Shown here: positions 31,640 through 42,900 of the stretch, piece by piece
Position numbering within the stretch: the stretch's first letter is position 1
Layout: each line of letters starts with the position of its first letter
NCBI GenBank assembly: GCA_007570785.1
Contig: ML662466.1
Location: 539,446-603,445 of the forward strand
Reading direction: 5' to 3'
Length of the DNA stretch: 64,000 nucleotides
Origin: Antilocapra americana
Lineage: Eukaryota; Chordata; Mammalia; Artiodactyla; Antilocapridae
The notes under the pieces: generated by a model
What the model was told of the DNA's origin: nothing
The model's database searches: none
What the model saw: the letters and a program-made list of their open reading frames with translations, nothing else
Made by a program: the position numbers and the translations under genes

Positions 31640-32540
31640 GGCTAAGACAGAGGTCAAGAGGTTTTGTTTCTCTAGTTGGTAGAAGACTTAAAATCTACCC
31701 TCTCCATCATTGCTGGGGACATGTGCCTGGTATGGCTGCAGGTGCTAACAGTGAGCTTGCCTGGAGCTGTGGTTTTGCTATTCACAACAGTCCTTGGTGT
31801 GGTTGAATACCATGTACATCTCCATGCGTTAAAGACCTTCAGTTTGGATTGGGTTCAATTGTTGTATTTTTAAGATATGTAGTGTCGAAGCTAGAATGGT
31901 GGTCTGTTGGTGTTCTCAGGAATTGAGAGGGTTGGTGATAAGTGTGGTAGTCATAAACTATAAATTCTGCCACGGAGATGGTAACACAAACACACCTAGT
32001 CAATTGTCTGGTGGAAAGGCCCAGGTGGCTCCAACGGTTTGGGAGTGTTTCTTATCCTGTAGGCTGCCCCATGGCTACTGCAGCCTAGTGTCTTGGTTAG
32101 GGAAGGTTTAGGTTGGCATAGTTACCACAACTTCACCACTTTGTGATTTCCCAAATCAATAGGCAGCAATGCCTTGATCACTACCATTTTTCTCCCAGGG
32201 ATTTAAAAAAAGATGCATGGGAAAGATAAATGGAGAGGATTGTATCTTTTCCATAAGGTCAGACTGCTTTGCTTTGTGCTTACTTTCTTCTGTTAATTAT
32301 GCTCATTCTAATATTTCCTAGGTCATCTTTATCCATGAGGTAGGAATAAGTTCTAACCCAGCTGAATCTCTAAAGAAAGAATGAAAACTCTTAGGGAGCA
32401 CTAGGAGTTTGTATGGATTATCAGTTGATGGGTAAGAGAGTTCTTTGCCAGTTTCCATTCCCTAAAAACTTACTTAAGAGAAAAGGTGGATTATTTTGGA
32501 ATTGACAGATCCTTTTAAAGAGAAGTGCATATATTGGTTT
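31640..32540. other. Unrecognised sequence
   Basis: This looks single-copy. A 65-codon plus frame at 31676-31873 and a 71-codon frame at 31896-32111 have no recognisable motif. A decayed retrocopy or untranslated sequence is possible. Confidence 0.35.
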
Positions 32541-32990
32541 GTTAAAGCTGCCATAACAAAGTGTCCCATACCAGGGAGCTTCAATAAATGTTTTCCAAAC
32601 TTCTAAGGATCAGGTCAGTAACTAAGGGGTCAGTTGATTTATTTTAATCTGAAACCTCTTTTGGATTTTTACTGGCCATTTTCTGACTTTGTCTTCACTT
32701 AGTAATGTTTCTGTGTTGTCTCTGACTGATTTTCTTTTCTTATAAAGTGTCAATCATATTAACCCAACTACCTATTAGAGGCCCTATTTCCAAAGAGGGT
32801 CAGAAAGGAATTATAATTTACTCACAGTTTGACTAAATATAAAGTACAGAGAGGTAGAGCTGCAGCATACAAATTTTGAGAGGACAAAATTTATTGCATA
32901 ATATTGATCTTCTTCTTTCCACTTGGTACTGCTGTATATGCATCTGTTTCCCAGGTTCACCCCAGTAACCAGGTCTCCCCAACCCAGAAG
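32541..32990. repeat. Probable ancient interspersed repeat relic
   Basis: GTTAAAGCTGCCATAACAAAGTG, CTTATAAAGTGTCAATCATATT and AGAGGCCCTATTTCCAAA resemble an old mammalian interspersed repeat. The family cannot be fixed by eye. Confidence 0.35.
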
Positions 32991-34574
32991 GCAACTGGTT
33001 AAGAAAACTGTGTTATCCAGGGGTAATATAGATGAAACCAAAATTCAGAATTTCTGACCAACCTAGAAATCCTCACCACAAAGACATGAGGGAAGGAAAA
33101 GATTTCTACTTTTGGATGAATATTAAACCATAATGTGATACCCATGATATGGAAAATACTCAAAATTGTAAAGACAAAAAGTATACTGTATATGTGTATC
33201 ATAGCAAAGCAGTTCATTCCAAAATTTTCAAAATAATAAGTGGTCTTTAAATAAGACCTGATGACAACAACTTTCAGTGTGTCTTAAATTCACCTGGTGA
33301 TTGAGGTAACCATCAGCCTTTCCTAGCTTGCTTTATACAGAAGGATACACATTCTCATGCTTTCATGAAAAAATGTGGTTTTGGAATGAGTCATTCTCTC
33401 AGATAGTCTGTTACCCTCCAAAGACTTGAGAGATAAGGTGCTACTGTTATCAAATACCCATGTGCCCAACATAGTTAGTCTAAACAATATCAGAAGATCC
33501 GAGTTTAAAATAGAGGGATTTTTATTGCAGCACATGCAAGGAATTTGGTGGCTTATACCTTTAAAAAAAGCTAACTTCCCCAAAGCTTTCAGCAAAGCCC
33601 ACTTATAGGAAAGGTGAGGGAAGGGTGTGATTAGCTGTTACAAATGTCTTCCAGTAGATTCTCCGTTCTCAAAGGAATGCCAGGGTCGGGTAACTGTGTT
33701 CCTGTAAACCTCCTTGGAACAAATATTATTCCCTATTTTGAAAGGAAAGGCCCCAAGTTTGAATTTCACAGTCCGAGATCCCAGTTGGAGGATGGTGTTC
33801 CTGTGCAGGTTGGCTACCCCGTCTGGTAGCATTCGTCCAGCAGCCAAACTTGGCCCTCCCACCAGTGCCCAGTCCCAGCTAAGAAGGCAATTCTCAGTCA
33901 TCTGTGCCCTCCTGTTATCAAGATCCCTCTATCATACTCAGCCATCTTCACTGAAGGAAACAAGTGCCCAGTATACCGCTAGGCTTCAGTCTCCTCAGTC
34001 TAGCCAAATGGGGCACTGGGTCCCACAGTGACCCATGCAAATTGCCACAACCATTAGGTCATGAATGTGAGGATGGAACACATTGGCTATTGCTTTGAAA
34101 CCTGGGCCATGTCAGTGAGTGGCTGAAGCAAGGACTCTGAACCTCTGCAAGACACAGCCTGTCCCAAAACTCTGCTGCTCACTACCCAGCCCAAGGCCAG
34201 AGAACCTGGAGGGTTGCAATACATCTTTCACTACACTCTGCTGAGAAGCTGACTGTTGGTGGAGTTGGACTTCAAACTTCACTTAAGTTCTTGTCCTAAG
34301 GGCTGCCATTGCATGTCCATCCTGCTTCTATTACAGTCTTCCATGCTGAGTTTATTTAATCTATGACTAAAAGTTGGTAACCTGGACCAACATGGTCCTT
34401 TCACACTAGCTCATAAATCACATTCCACTCTCTGTTTCTGTAACTCAGGTATTTTAACAATGTCATGTGATTATAAAATATTTGTCTTCTGCTAACCAAA
34501 GTATTTTACCTATCATAATGTCCTCAAGGACATAAAAATTGCAAACAGGGGAAACATTTATTTATTCATTGTTG
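32991..34574. other. Unrecognised sequence
   Basis: Small overlapping frames on both strands (33323-33595, 33638-33901 and 33714-34031) have no motif and conflict with each other. No clear repeat signatures. Confidence 0.4.
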
Positions 34575-34960
34575 AAAGTATAGTTGTCTTGTCGTATTTT
34601 TAAACAATTTTTATTGAACTATAGTCACTTTACAATTTTGTTTGCTGTAAGTAAGACAAACTGAATCGATTTCACCTGTACAGATATCACTTCATTTTTG
34701 GATTTCTTTCTCATTTAGGTCAACATAGATCACTGAGTAGAGTCCCTTGTTCTTTTCTTTTCCTTCAAAATGTGTGGTTTTTTTTTTACATTTTAACCTG
34801 AGAATAAATGCTATACAATATTGTGATGATTTCTGCCACATATGAATCTTAGGGATTAATGTGTCCCATCCATAGTCAAGCCACTTTCATATTCGCCCTT
34901 AGCCTATTCTTCTGGGTTGTTCCAGAGCACTCACTTTGGATGCCCTGCTTCGTCCATATG
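34575..34960 (-). mobile_element. L1 3' UTR relics, antisense
   Basis: TTTTTATTGAACTATAGTCACTTTACA and GTCAACATAGATCACTGAGTAGAG are followed after a T run by ACAATATTGTGATGATTTCTGCC and GGGTTGTTCCAGAGCAC. Two decayed antisense L1 3' UTR pieces lie side by side. Confidence 0.65.
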
Positions 34961-35545
34961 AAAACCTGAATAATGACTTTCCTGCATGAAATATGTGATA
35001 TTCTATACTTCACTTAAGAAAATATGGGTTCAGCTCTCTATATATTAAATAAAAGTCTGTGTTTCATGTCTGAAAATCTACTTGTATATTTTTCATCATA
35101 TATTGAATCTTGTATGTTTCACATATGGGTATATGCACACACTTTTTCCTTACTGAATATGGAATTCTAGATATTTCACATACGAAAGTTCAGCCTACCT
35201 TTTCCTGGTTGAATTGTGAAAGTGTATACATCATATATTAACATCTCAAGTTTTACTGACATGAAGAATGTAATTAAGATATGGGGAAGCAATATGTATT
35301 TGGAATTAGCTCTATTTAAAAATTAAATTCTTGCCACAACTGTTTCTTCATGAAATATGGGATTCTTCATATTTCTCATTTATATCTAGACAATGATTTT
35401 CCCGTATGAAATTCTCTATATGCCCTGTATCTAAATCTAGGCAATAATCATCCTTCATGGAAACTGGAATTCTCTATATTTCACATCTGAAGATTAGAAT
35501 GAAAATTTTCCTATTTTCCTAAGAAATAAGGAAATCTCTATTTAT
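34961..35545. repeat. Decayed AT-rich tandem repeat
   Basis: The core CATGAAATATGGGATTCT..ATATTTCACAT recurs imperfectly near 34985, 35155, 35348, 35405, 35455 and 35520. Spacing falls from about 170-190 to 50-65 bases. It looks like a degraded satellite-like array bordering the TSPY duplication. Confidence 0.55.
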
Positions 35546-35599
35546 GTTAGCCACTGGTACTTCAGCTACTGAAACACCCATGTTCCCTGTTTGCATTGA

Positions 35600-36400
35600 T
35601 GTCCCTATGCATGGAGCTGACAGATGTTGGGCCTGGTGTTCCAGGATGGGTTGGTTAGGGGATGCCATGTGGGGACCAGGTGGGGAGCCATGGGAAGTGG
35701 TTTACTCCTTCCTCAGAGATGGACTGCATTCCTGGCACTGCTCTAGCCTAAGACACATGTCTTGGGACCCACTCTGCAGCAGCTGACTGGTGGTGAGGTC
35801 AATGTGTGCTCCACCCCAACCCTACGCTCTGCCCAAGGCTTTCAGTTTGGATCCTCTTTTCCTGAGGTACCCAGGAAACCTGTCTCACATGTGTGGACTC
35901 CTGAGCACACATAGTTGCCAGCTTCCCCAGAAGCAACTTCAGGTTTGAGGAGGGGTGAATCATCAGGTTCAGGTTCCTTGATTTGGCTGTTGCTGGCCCT
36001 GATGTCCCACTTGCTGGTCAGACTCTTCTGAACTGTTGATAAAACAAACGGTTTCTGAGGACTCAGCCACAACTTTACCTTGAGCCAAGTTTGGCAGCTG
36101 GGTCACTGCTGTCAGAGTGCCCATTTTTCCAAAGGGCATGTTCATGTGAGGAAAGGCCTTTAGGTTCCATTTGATAGGTCCATAATAGGGTCTGGAGATC
36201 AAGGTGTAGAAGTCAGTTCCCTCTCACCAACATATTACACATCTGTAATGTCACAAGCTCTGGGAACAAGTGCATCGCACATTCCCTGCTCATAGGCTTT
36301 AGGCAAGAAACCAACTGGAGGGGAGTAGCTGAGGCTGTTGGAACCTGCTGTACCTTGGTGTCCAGCTCTTTTGCAGCTCTGGACCAATTCCAGGGCCACA
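35600..36400 (+). other. 5' flank of TSPY-like pseudogene A
   Basis: It aligns collinearly to 39730-40530, the flank of copy B. Examples are GTTCCAGGATGGGTTGG versus GCTCCAGGATGGTTTGG, TCCTTCCTCAGAGATGGACTGC versus TCCTTCCTCAGAGGAAGGTTG, and CACTGCTCTAGCCTAAG in both. The shared flank shows the two pseudogenes arose by segmental duplication. Confidence 0.7.
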
Positions 36401-37466
36401 TGGACAGTGAGACTAGAGGAAGACAGGAGATGTGAGCCCATGTCTTCAAGGTTCTGGACCTGCTGGCATGGTGGAGCCATCTGGGAATGTTCATGGATAA
36501 TTTGGCGCAACAGGCAAGGAGGCCACATTTATCAGGAGGCAAGGAGGCAGTGGAGGAATGTGAGGCCTGGGAGGAGGGAGAGGTGTTAGTAATGGAACAA
36601 GAGTTCCAGCTGCTGGTGGAAGACATCACTGAGGATGTTGAATTGTTGGTGGAGGAGGAGCAGGAGAAGGTGTTCTCACAGGAGAGGTAGGAGAAACCTG
36701 GAGAGAAGGTCCAGGAACATCAAAGGACAGGAGCCTCCACTGATCAGACCTCACTGGAGGCGCTGGAGGCATTGACAACCCTGGAGATGAAGCTGAGGCC
36801 TGTGAATGAGAAAGATCCCAAAGCCTATCCGGCTCCAAAGGAAGTACCATCAGAAAAGAATGTGTCCCTTGAATCAGAGAAGTGCCATCATCCAGGGCAT
36901 CCCTGGCTTCTGCGCCAAAGCGGTATCATTACTTAGGGTGTCAGCTGCTCAGGAGAAGGAGAAGGAACAGAATCAGTAGGAGGGGTATGGATGAGAGCAC
37001 CAGCCAGACCAGGGAGGTCAAGGGAACTGGGGGCTATGGGAGTTTTAACCTCCTGACACAGTGCCAGCAGAGTCTGGGAATCTCTATACCTGTATGTGTG
37101 TGAGCAAATGATTATGCTAGGCTCTTTTTGGCTCACATCTGAATAGAAACAAAACAATTTGGCTGGGAATGTATGTCATCAGTGAACAGAGACAGTGTGC
37201 CTGAGTAATATTTCCAGAGAGTTCTTATGGAAATTGTGGGTTTTCCAGGAAAGTAGCAGAGACACTGGCAGACCCATAGTCCATCCCGGTTAGCCTGAGC
37301 CCTTGTGGTTGTGCCTACTCGTGCAATGTAAAACACGGAGGTTGTCCACATGAAGTTGGAGCTGGCTTCTGTTCTCATAGGAAATTGGTGCCAAACAACT
37401 GCAGACACATCCATGCCACCCCTTGTGGAGACACGAAGCTGGTCAGAGATCCATGGTTCTGTTGCT

Positions 37467-37508
<42 letters not shown>

Positions 37509-38700
37509 TAGCCCTTGGAAATGTTGTGTCACTGAGTCTGCAGATCCTGACGTTTTAAACAATTGGCATGCCACTACCCAAGACACACAGGCCAGGCATA
37601 GGTCAGCACCGGTCAGAACCAGACCCTCCCTTGGTGGATGCAGAGAGGGGACCTAGAATGCCACAAGGGACCTAAAACCTTTAGCATGTCTGATTGGATT
37701 ATGGGTACTCACTACTGTCATGCGGTAGTGATGGGTGATGCCTCTGCTATTCTGATTAGCATAAACTGATACTTGGTCTTTCCTTGCAGCAGTCCTAATT
37801 AGAATTGTCATTAGCTCCAGGGATGGACTTTTCAGAGAAAAAGGCTGTCTGCTACACAAATCTTCTCCAAAAAGCTGAATGATTTGGGGTGAGTTTGAAA
37901 TACCTAAGTGCTCATGCTACTTGTAGCTAGAATTGTTTATTTCCATAAATAAGCTAATTTCTCGAAGGTTGCAATGGAGCTTAAGGACTTCCTGTTAGAA
38001 GCAGCACCTCCTTGTTATAGTGTACTGATACACATAGCCTTGGGGTGTATTGGGCCTTCATAAAGTCTGTGTTGGCGGAATTGACTAGAAATTAGCAGAT
38101 AATTGAAGTCAGACAAGACTGGGCTGGTCTTTAGGCTAGCTTTTGTCATTCAGGCCTGTCATCTCTAACATTTAGAGGCTCCTTGACCTAAAGCAGTATG
38201 TGAACCACCCCCAGGTGACAGTCATGATGAGTGACCAAGAAGACATGCTTATCTACACAAAACACTTGAAAGTCAGGCTGTGGACACCATAATGTGAAAG
38301 GGAGGTGATTGTGAAGTGGAGGTTACATGGTTTTTCCTTGAAGAGAGGAAAGGAGAGCTCTCCTGTAAGGAGACCTTACCACCCCTACACTTTGTCCTGG
38401 CAAGTGGTGGAACTCAGGTATCCACTGAGTGCTGCAAGATCATATTGTTCTTCTGGAACAACCGGAAATTCCAGAATGAAGTGACTGTTTAGGAGTATCT
38501 CACTAACAGCACTGATAAGAGACAACTCCCTGGATTTTAGGGGTAGTAGCAGAAACTTGTGGGTTGAACATGGCAGTTGATTTAGGTCCATCTCCCATAC
38601 TCCTTTTCCTACAGGATACGAAGCAAATCATTCCACTCCAATTCAGTTCTACCCAGGATTTGAAAAGTTGCTTATGAGATGTAAAAAGCACTGAGATTCA
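36400..38700 (+). pseudogene. TSPY-like unprocessed pseudogene A (exons 1-4 remnants)
   Basis: TSPY encodes a testis-specific, Y-linked protein of the SET/NAP family thought to act in spermatogonial proliferation. The exon 1 remnant (~36480-36935) has an acidic glutamate-rich stretch (VEEEQEKVF), LEALEALTTLEMKLRPVNEK and, after a frameshift, SAIIQGIPGFCAKAV. Exon 2 (~38180-38272) reads VNHPQVTVMMSDQ with EDMLIYTKHL. Exon 3 (~38395-38507) reads CKIILFFWNN, FQNEVTV, an in-frame stop, then EYLTNST. Exon 4 (~38615-38690), after a CTACAG acceptor, reads ANHSTPIQFYPGFE. Introns are retained, so this is not a retrocopy. It is cut off near 38700-38790, where an LTR fragment begins. Several stops and frameshifts make it non-coding. 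Confidence 0.82.
37468..37507. repeat. (AC)n microsatellite in intron 1 of pseudogene A
   Basis: About 20 AC units. The homologous position in pseudogene B (~41700) lacks it. Confidence 0.96.
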
Positions 38701-38789
38701 TGGCCTTAGGAGGACAGGAATTCAGTGTGTGCCCAGTGAAGAGGCTTCATCAACACACATCAGAAGTGGGCAGAAAGAGTGACCCTCCT

Positions 38790-39092
38790 TTTTACACTTT
38801 AGCAGGAGTTTATATGGATATTAGTAGGATGTTAATTAGAAAAGAAAATGTCTCAAAACTCAGGGATTATCACCAGGAGCCTCACTTGCAACATATATTT
38901 TGAGATAACACTGACATAAGGTGGGTTATCCTGGGCCAGAAAATGACTGACATGAATCTTGAAGAAAGGCAGCTTTCCAAGCATATACATCATCTTACTA
39001 ACATACTTTAAGAGAAAAATTATGTAAGTAAAACATTCTGGTTTATCAAGTAGGTTCTGAGCCTTAGACCAAACTGACCTGAATAAAGACAA
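38790..39092 (-). mobile_element. LTR fragment, same family as 12435-13234
   Basis: ATATTTTGAGATAACACTGACA, TGGGTTATCCTGGGCCAGAAAATGA and AAGAAAGGCAGCTTTCCAAGC align to 12740-12950. Only part of the LTR is present. It truncates TSPY-like pseudogene A. Confidence 0.7.
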
Positions 39093-39347
39093 GTTCAGTT
39101 CAGGTCAGTCCCTCAGTAGGGTCCAACTCTTTGTGATCCCATAAACCACAGCATGCCAGGCCTCCCTGTCCATCAACAACTCCCTGAGTGTACACAAACT
39201 CATGCCCATTGAGTTGGTGATGGCATCCAACCATCAGATCTTCTGCCATCCCCTTCTCCTCCTGCCCTCAATCTTTCCCAGGATCAGAGTATTTTCAGAT
39301 GAGTCAGCTCCTTGCATCAGGTGGCCAAAATATTGGAGTTTCAAGTG
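39093..39347 (-). mobile_element. BovB 3' end, antisense
   Basis: AGTTCAGTTCAGGTCAGTCCC, CATGCCAGGCCTCCCTGTCC and GTGGCCAAAATATTGGAG are the reverse of BovB 3' sequence. It starts directly at the LTR fragment's edge. Confidence 0.88.
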
Positions 39348-39730
39348 CCCTGAATTCTTTCCTTTCTGTGGGGTCTCATCCTTGTCTGTGGAAGGCAAAG
39401 GTGTGGGCCCAGAAAGTGGGTAGAGAGGGAACAGACATCTGCCTTTTCAAAGCACATGTGTGTCACCTGGTTGTCTACCTCCCGGGTGACCTGAGGGGCT
39501 GGGAGTAATTGTTAATCAGTGTACATTATGCATAGTCCAAAACTGCTAGCGAGTGTGTCCATGATATCTAGGAAGCCGGCAAGTACATAGTAACTGATGA
39601 CCAGGAGGAGCACTTTTGCACCCTGAAACACTTGGGTGAGGAGCTCTCCTCCTCTGGCAAGTGCATCCATGGCCACTTACATAGAGAGCCTGATCCCTGC
39701 TCTATGCTATGGGCATGGAAAAAGCCTGCA
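39348..39730 (+). other. Spacer with a possible TSPY exon 2 remnant
   Basis: At about 39578-39637 a plus frame reads KYIVTDDQEEHFCTLKHLG. It resembles the exon 2 residues of pseudogene A (MMSDQEDMLIYTKHLK) and is followed by GGTGAGGAG, a plausible donor. It may be the remnant of a third, deleted copy. The similarity is weak and could be chance. Confidence 0.25.
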
Positions 39731-40530
39731 GCTGACAGACCTAGGCTCAGGGCTCCAGGATGGTTTGGTTTGGGGGTGCAGCTCTGCGGCCAGACAGGAA
39801 GCTGAGGGAAGTGCTGTGCTCCTTCCTCAGAGGAAGGTTGTGTTCCTAACACTGCTCTAGCCTAAGCCAAAAGTTTGCAGATGGACTTGGCAGCAGCTGA
39901 GTGATGGTGAGGTCAATGTTTGTTCTCTCCAATCCCCCAACACCCCTCCCCAGCCCCTCCACCCTGCACAGGGCTTGCAGATTGGTCCGAGGTGAGCACC
40001 TCTGTTTCTGAGGTTCCCTGGAACCCTGTCTCACCTGTGTGGACTCCCGAGCACATGTAGTCACCTGCTGACTCAGAAGCTGTTTCAAGCTTGAAGAGAA
40101 CTGCAACATCTGGGTCAGGTTCCTTGTCTTTACTGCCCAGCAAGCTGGGCTTTCCCAATTGTTGGTTCGGCACTTTCTCCCTGTGGCTCAAGCAATCATC
40201 TATAGTGGACCTACCTGGTGCTTTTTCTTGATCCTAGATTGGCAGCTGGATCACCTTAGCCAGAGAGCCCAATATTCCAAGAAGCACGTCCATGTAAGGT
40301 CACACCTTTAGTCTCCACTTGATTGGTTCTTGATGAAATTTTGAGTTCAGGCTGTGGAAGTCGGCCCCCATCCCCCAGAATGCTATATGGTTGAGTGAGT
40401 TCACAAGGCTACCAGTGCATGCAGGTCTCAGCTTCCTTGTTGATAGGCTATGAGCCAGCAACCAATTTAGGGGCACTGCCTGAGTAGTTCCAATGATTTT
40501 GCAGGTCACCTAGTGTGCTCTGGTGTCCAG
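39730..40530 (+). other. 5' flank of TSPY-like pseudogene B
   Basis: Collinear with 35600-36400 as described for copy A. Both hold CTGTCTCACCTGTGTGGACTC-like text and AGGTTCCTTG. No promoter element is certain. Confidence 0.65.
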
Positions 40531-42900
40531 GTCCTTCACAGATCTGAGCCATGGCCAGGACTACATGGAGAGTTAGAACAGAGGAAGAAGGAAGTGCCCC
40601 GGGACCAACTTGGATCTTTTTCCTTGTGAGCCAGTGTATTCAGACTGCAGGGGCCCTGAGACCTGCCAGCACAATAGGGTCGTTGGAGATGTTGCAGGCA
40701 GCATGGGGCCCACCAGGCGAGGAGGCTGCACTCTTCAGCAGGAAGGCAGTAGAGGAAAACGCAGCCCTGGAGGAGGGAGAAGTGTGGGGGGATTGGCAAC
40801 TGTTCCAGCTGCTGTGGGAAGACATCATTTAGAAGGCTGAAGTGGTGGTGGAGGAGGAGCAGGAGAAGGTGTCCTCGTAGGAGCGGGAAAATAATCTGGA
40901 AGAGCAGGGATAGAAACATCCAAGGACAGGAGCCTAGAGTGACCAGCCCCCACTGGAGGTGTTGGAAGCCTTGCAGGTGGAGCATGGCTTGGAGAATAAG
41001 AAGTACCCCAAAGCCTACCTTCAGCTCCAGAGGAAAAATCATCAGAGGAGAAAGCATCCCTTGAATCAGAGAAATGCCATCATCCAGGGCATCTCTGTCT
41101 TCTGGGTCAAATCGGCTGGCCCAGTAAGCAGCAGCTTACTGCTACTTCATAGAGGTCAGCCTCTCAGGAGGAGGAGAAGGAACAAGAGCAGGAGAAGGGG
41201 TGGGGGTGAGTGCACCAGTCAGGCAAGGGGGTACAACAGAGTTGTGTAGCAAAGAAATTTTGGGTGGATGGAATTGCAGGTTCCGACAGCACAGCGACAG
41301 CAAAGCCTAGGCAGGGCTACACCTGTATGGATGTCAGCAAATGGCTTTGTGTGACTCTTTTTGGCTCTCATCTGAACAGAAGCTGTACCCTGGGGCAAAA
41401 AGTGGATGTCACCAGTGACCAGAGACCGTGTGCCACATTAGCATTCCCTAAGAGCTGTTATTGAAACTGTGGATTCCTCAGGATAATAGCAGAGACTTTG
41501 GGAGTCCCACAACTCATTGTGGTCAGTCTGAATCCCTGTGGTTGTTCCCTCTGGTGCAGTATAAAAATAGGACATTGTTCACACTCCAGGTGGAGATGAA
41601 AGAGGCCACATCCTCCTACAAAGTTATTGCTGAGTGACACCAGCACATCCATGCCACCCCTTGTGAAGACAGGGAGCAGGTCAGAGTCTGAGGGCTCTCT
41701 TGTTAAATGAATAGATTCACTCACTTGCCCACAGAGAAAGCATGTCGCAGGGACTGAAGATCCTGAAGCTTTAAGCAACTGACATGTCACTACCCAGGAC
41801 ACACACATGCCAGGCATACATCAGGAGCAGTCAGAAAAAGACACTTTCTTGGAGGATGCAGACAAGTGTGCCAGAGGACCACAGGGGACTCAGAGAAATG
41901 AGTATGTGTGATGGCATGACAGGAGCTTGGGATGTCAGTGAGGTGGCTGGGCAAGTGGAAGTATCCAGAGCCCTTGCGTATGCCTGTTTCACTGTCTTTG
42001 CTCTGCCTGAGGCTTATCCTGTTACTCCAGACTCTTCCTTGCTCAGCATGTGTCATGACTTCCTCCTTGATCTGAAGAAGATTATGAACCACCCCCAGGT
42101 GTCTGTCATGATCAGCGACAAAGATCAAGACTTGCTTAGTACATGATGGATTTGAAGGTCAGTGAGGGAGCCTGAGGATAGGCAGGTGGGGAAGCTGGGC
42201 AGGCAAGTGGGGTTGGGGAGATTCTATTACCCAGGTGTGTGCATTTGGTGTGAGCCTTTGGAAAGGAAAAATGGAAGCTGTTGATGCCTGCCTGGTAGGC
42301 AAGCTGAGGACCCTATATGCTTGAACCTTTGCCTTTTTCATCATTCTGGTCCTGGCAGGGGCAGGAACTAGGCCATCCCCAACCCCACTGCAAGCTTATA
42401 TTTTCCTTCCAGGATAACCCATACTTCAGGAACAGAGATCATTAAGGAGTACCACTTTGGCATCGCTTCTATGACCCGGCTCCCAGGGCAGTGTGTTTGG
42501 GTGTGGGAGCAAGTGAGTGCACCTCCTACCTGAATCTTCCCTGTTTCCACTGTCCCCCTCCACAATATAGGGCATGCATTTCCTCTCCATCACACTGGTT
42601 CTGTGATGATGGATGGGGAGCTCCCAGCCTCAGGCTAGACACCAGCAGCCTGAACTTCCTTAAATGGTTTTGCACCAAACCTGTTTGCAGGATCGAACAA
42701 GATTGCTGGGGCAGGGTCTCTATGGGTCTCCCCAGAATGGTCAGCTGATGTTGGGGCTCTTGGCTGCCCATGGGAGTGTTCGAGGCATGGTCAGCCCCAT
42801 GCTGAACTCAATAGTGTGGCCAGAAAATCATTGGTGCAGACCTGTGAGACAATCCCTTGCAGTACTACCTCCAGGAGGAAGGCCCTGCCATGAGAGGTAA
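40530..42900 (+). pseudogene. TSPY-like unprocessed pseudogene B (exons 1-5 remnants)
   Basis: Exon 1 (~40550-41110) has an acidic stretch and then LEALQVEHGLENKKYPKAY with RNAIIQGISVFWVKS in one frame. Exon 2 (~42075-42158) reads MNHPQVSVMISDKDQDLLST, then a stop, with a GGTCAGTGAG donor. Exon 3 (~42395-42480) reads CKLIFSFQDNPYFRN, a frameshift, then EIIKEYHFG. Exon 4 (~42585-42715) reads SSLNFLKWF, a frameshift, then FAGSNKIAG. Exon 5 (~42840-42897) reads NPLQYYLQEEGPAM. These follow the TSPY exon order and the NAP-domain motifs. At least three frameshifts or stops disable it. Retained introns indicate a DNA-level duplication. It is more complete at the 3' end than copy A. Confidence 0.85.

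Noticed and set aside
32541..32990. Naming a specific ancient repeat family
   Set aside because: Similarity was to remembered phrases only, too weak to choose between LTR and DNA transposon families.
40536..41057. 173-codon antisense frame with a Leu-rich start
   Set aside because: It is the shadow of the glutamate- and glutamine-rich exon 1 of TSPY-like pseudogene B (CTG/CTC-rich on the reverse strand).
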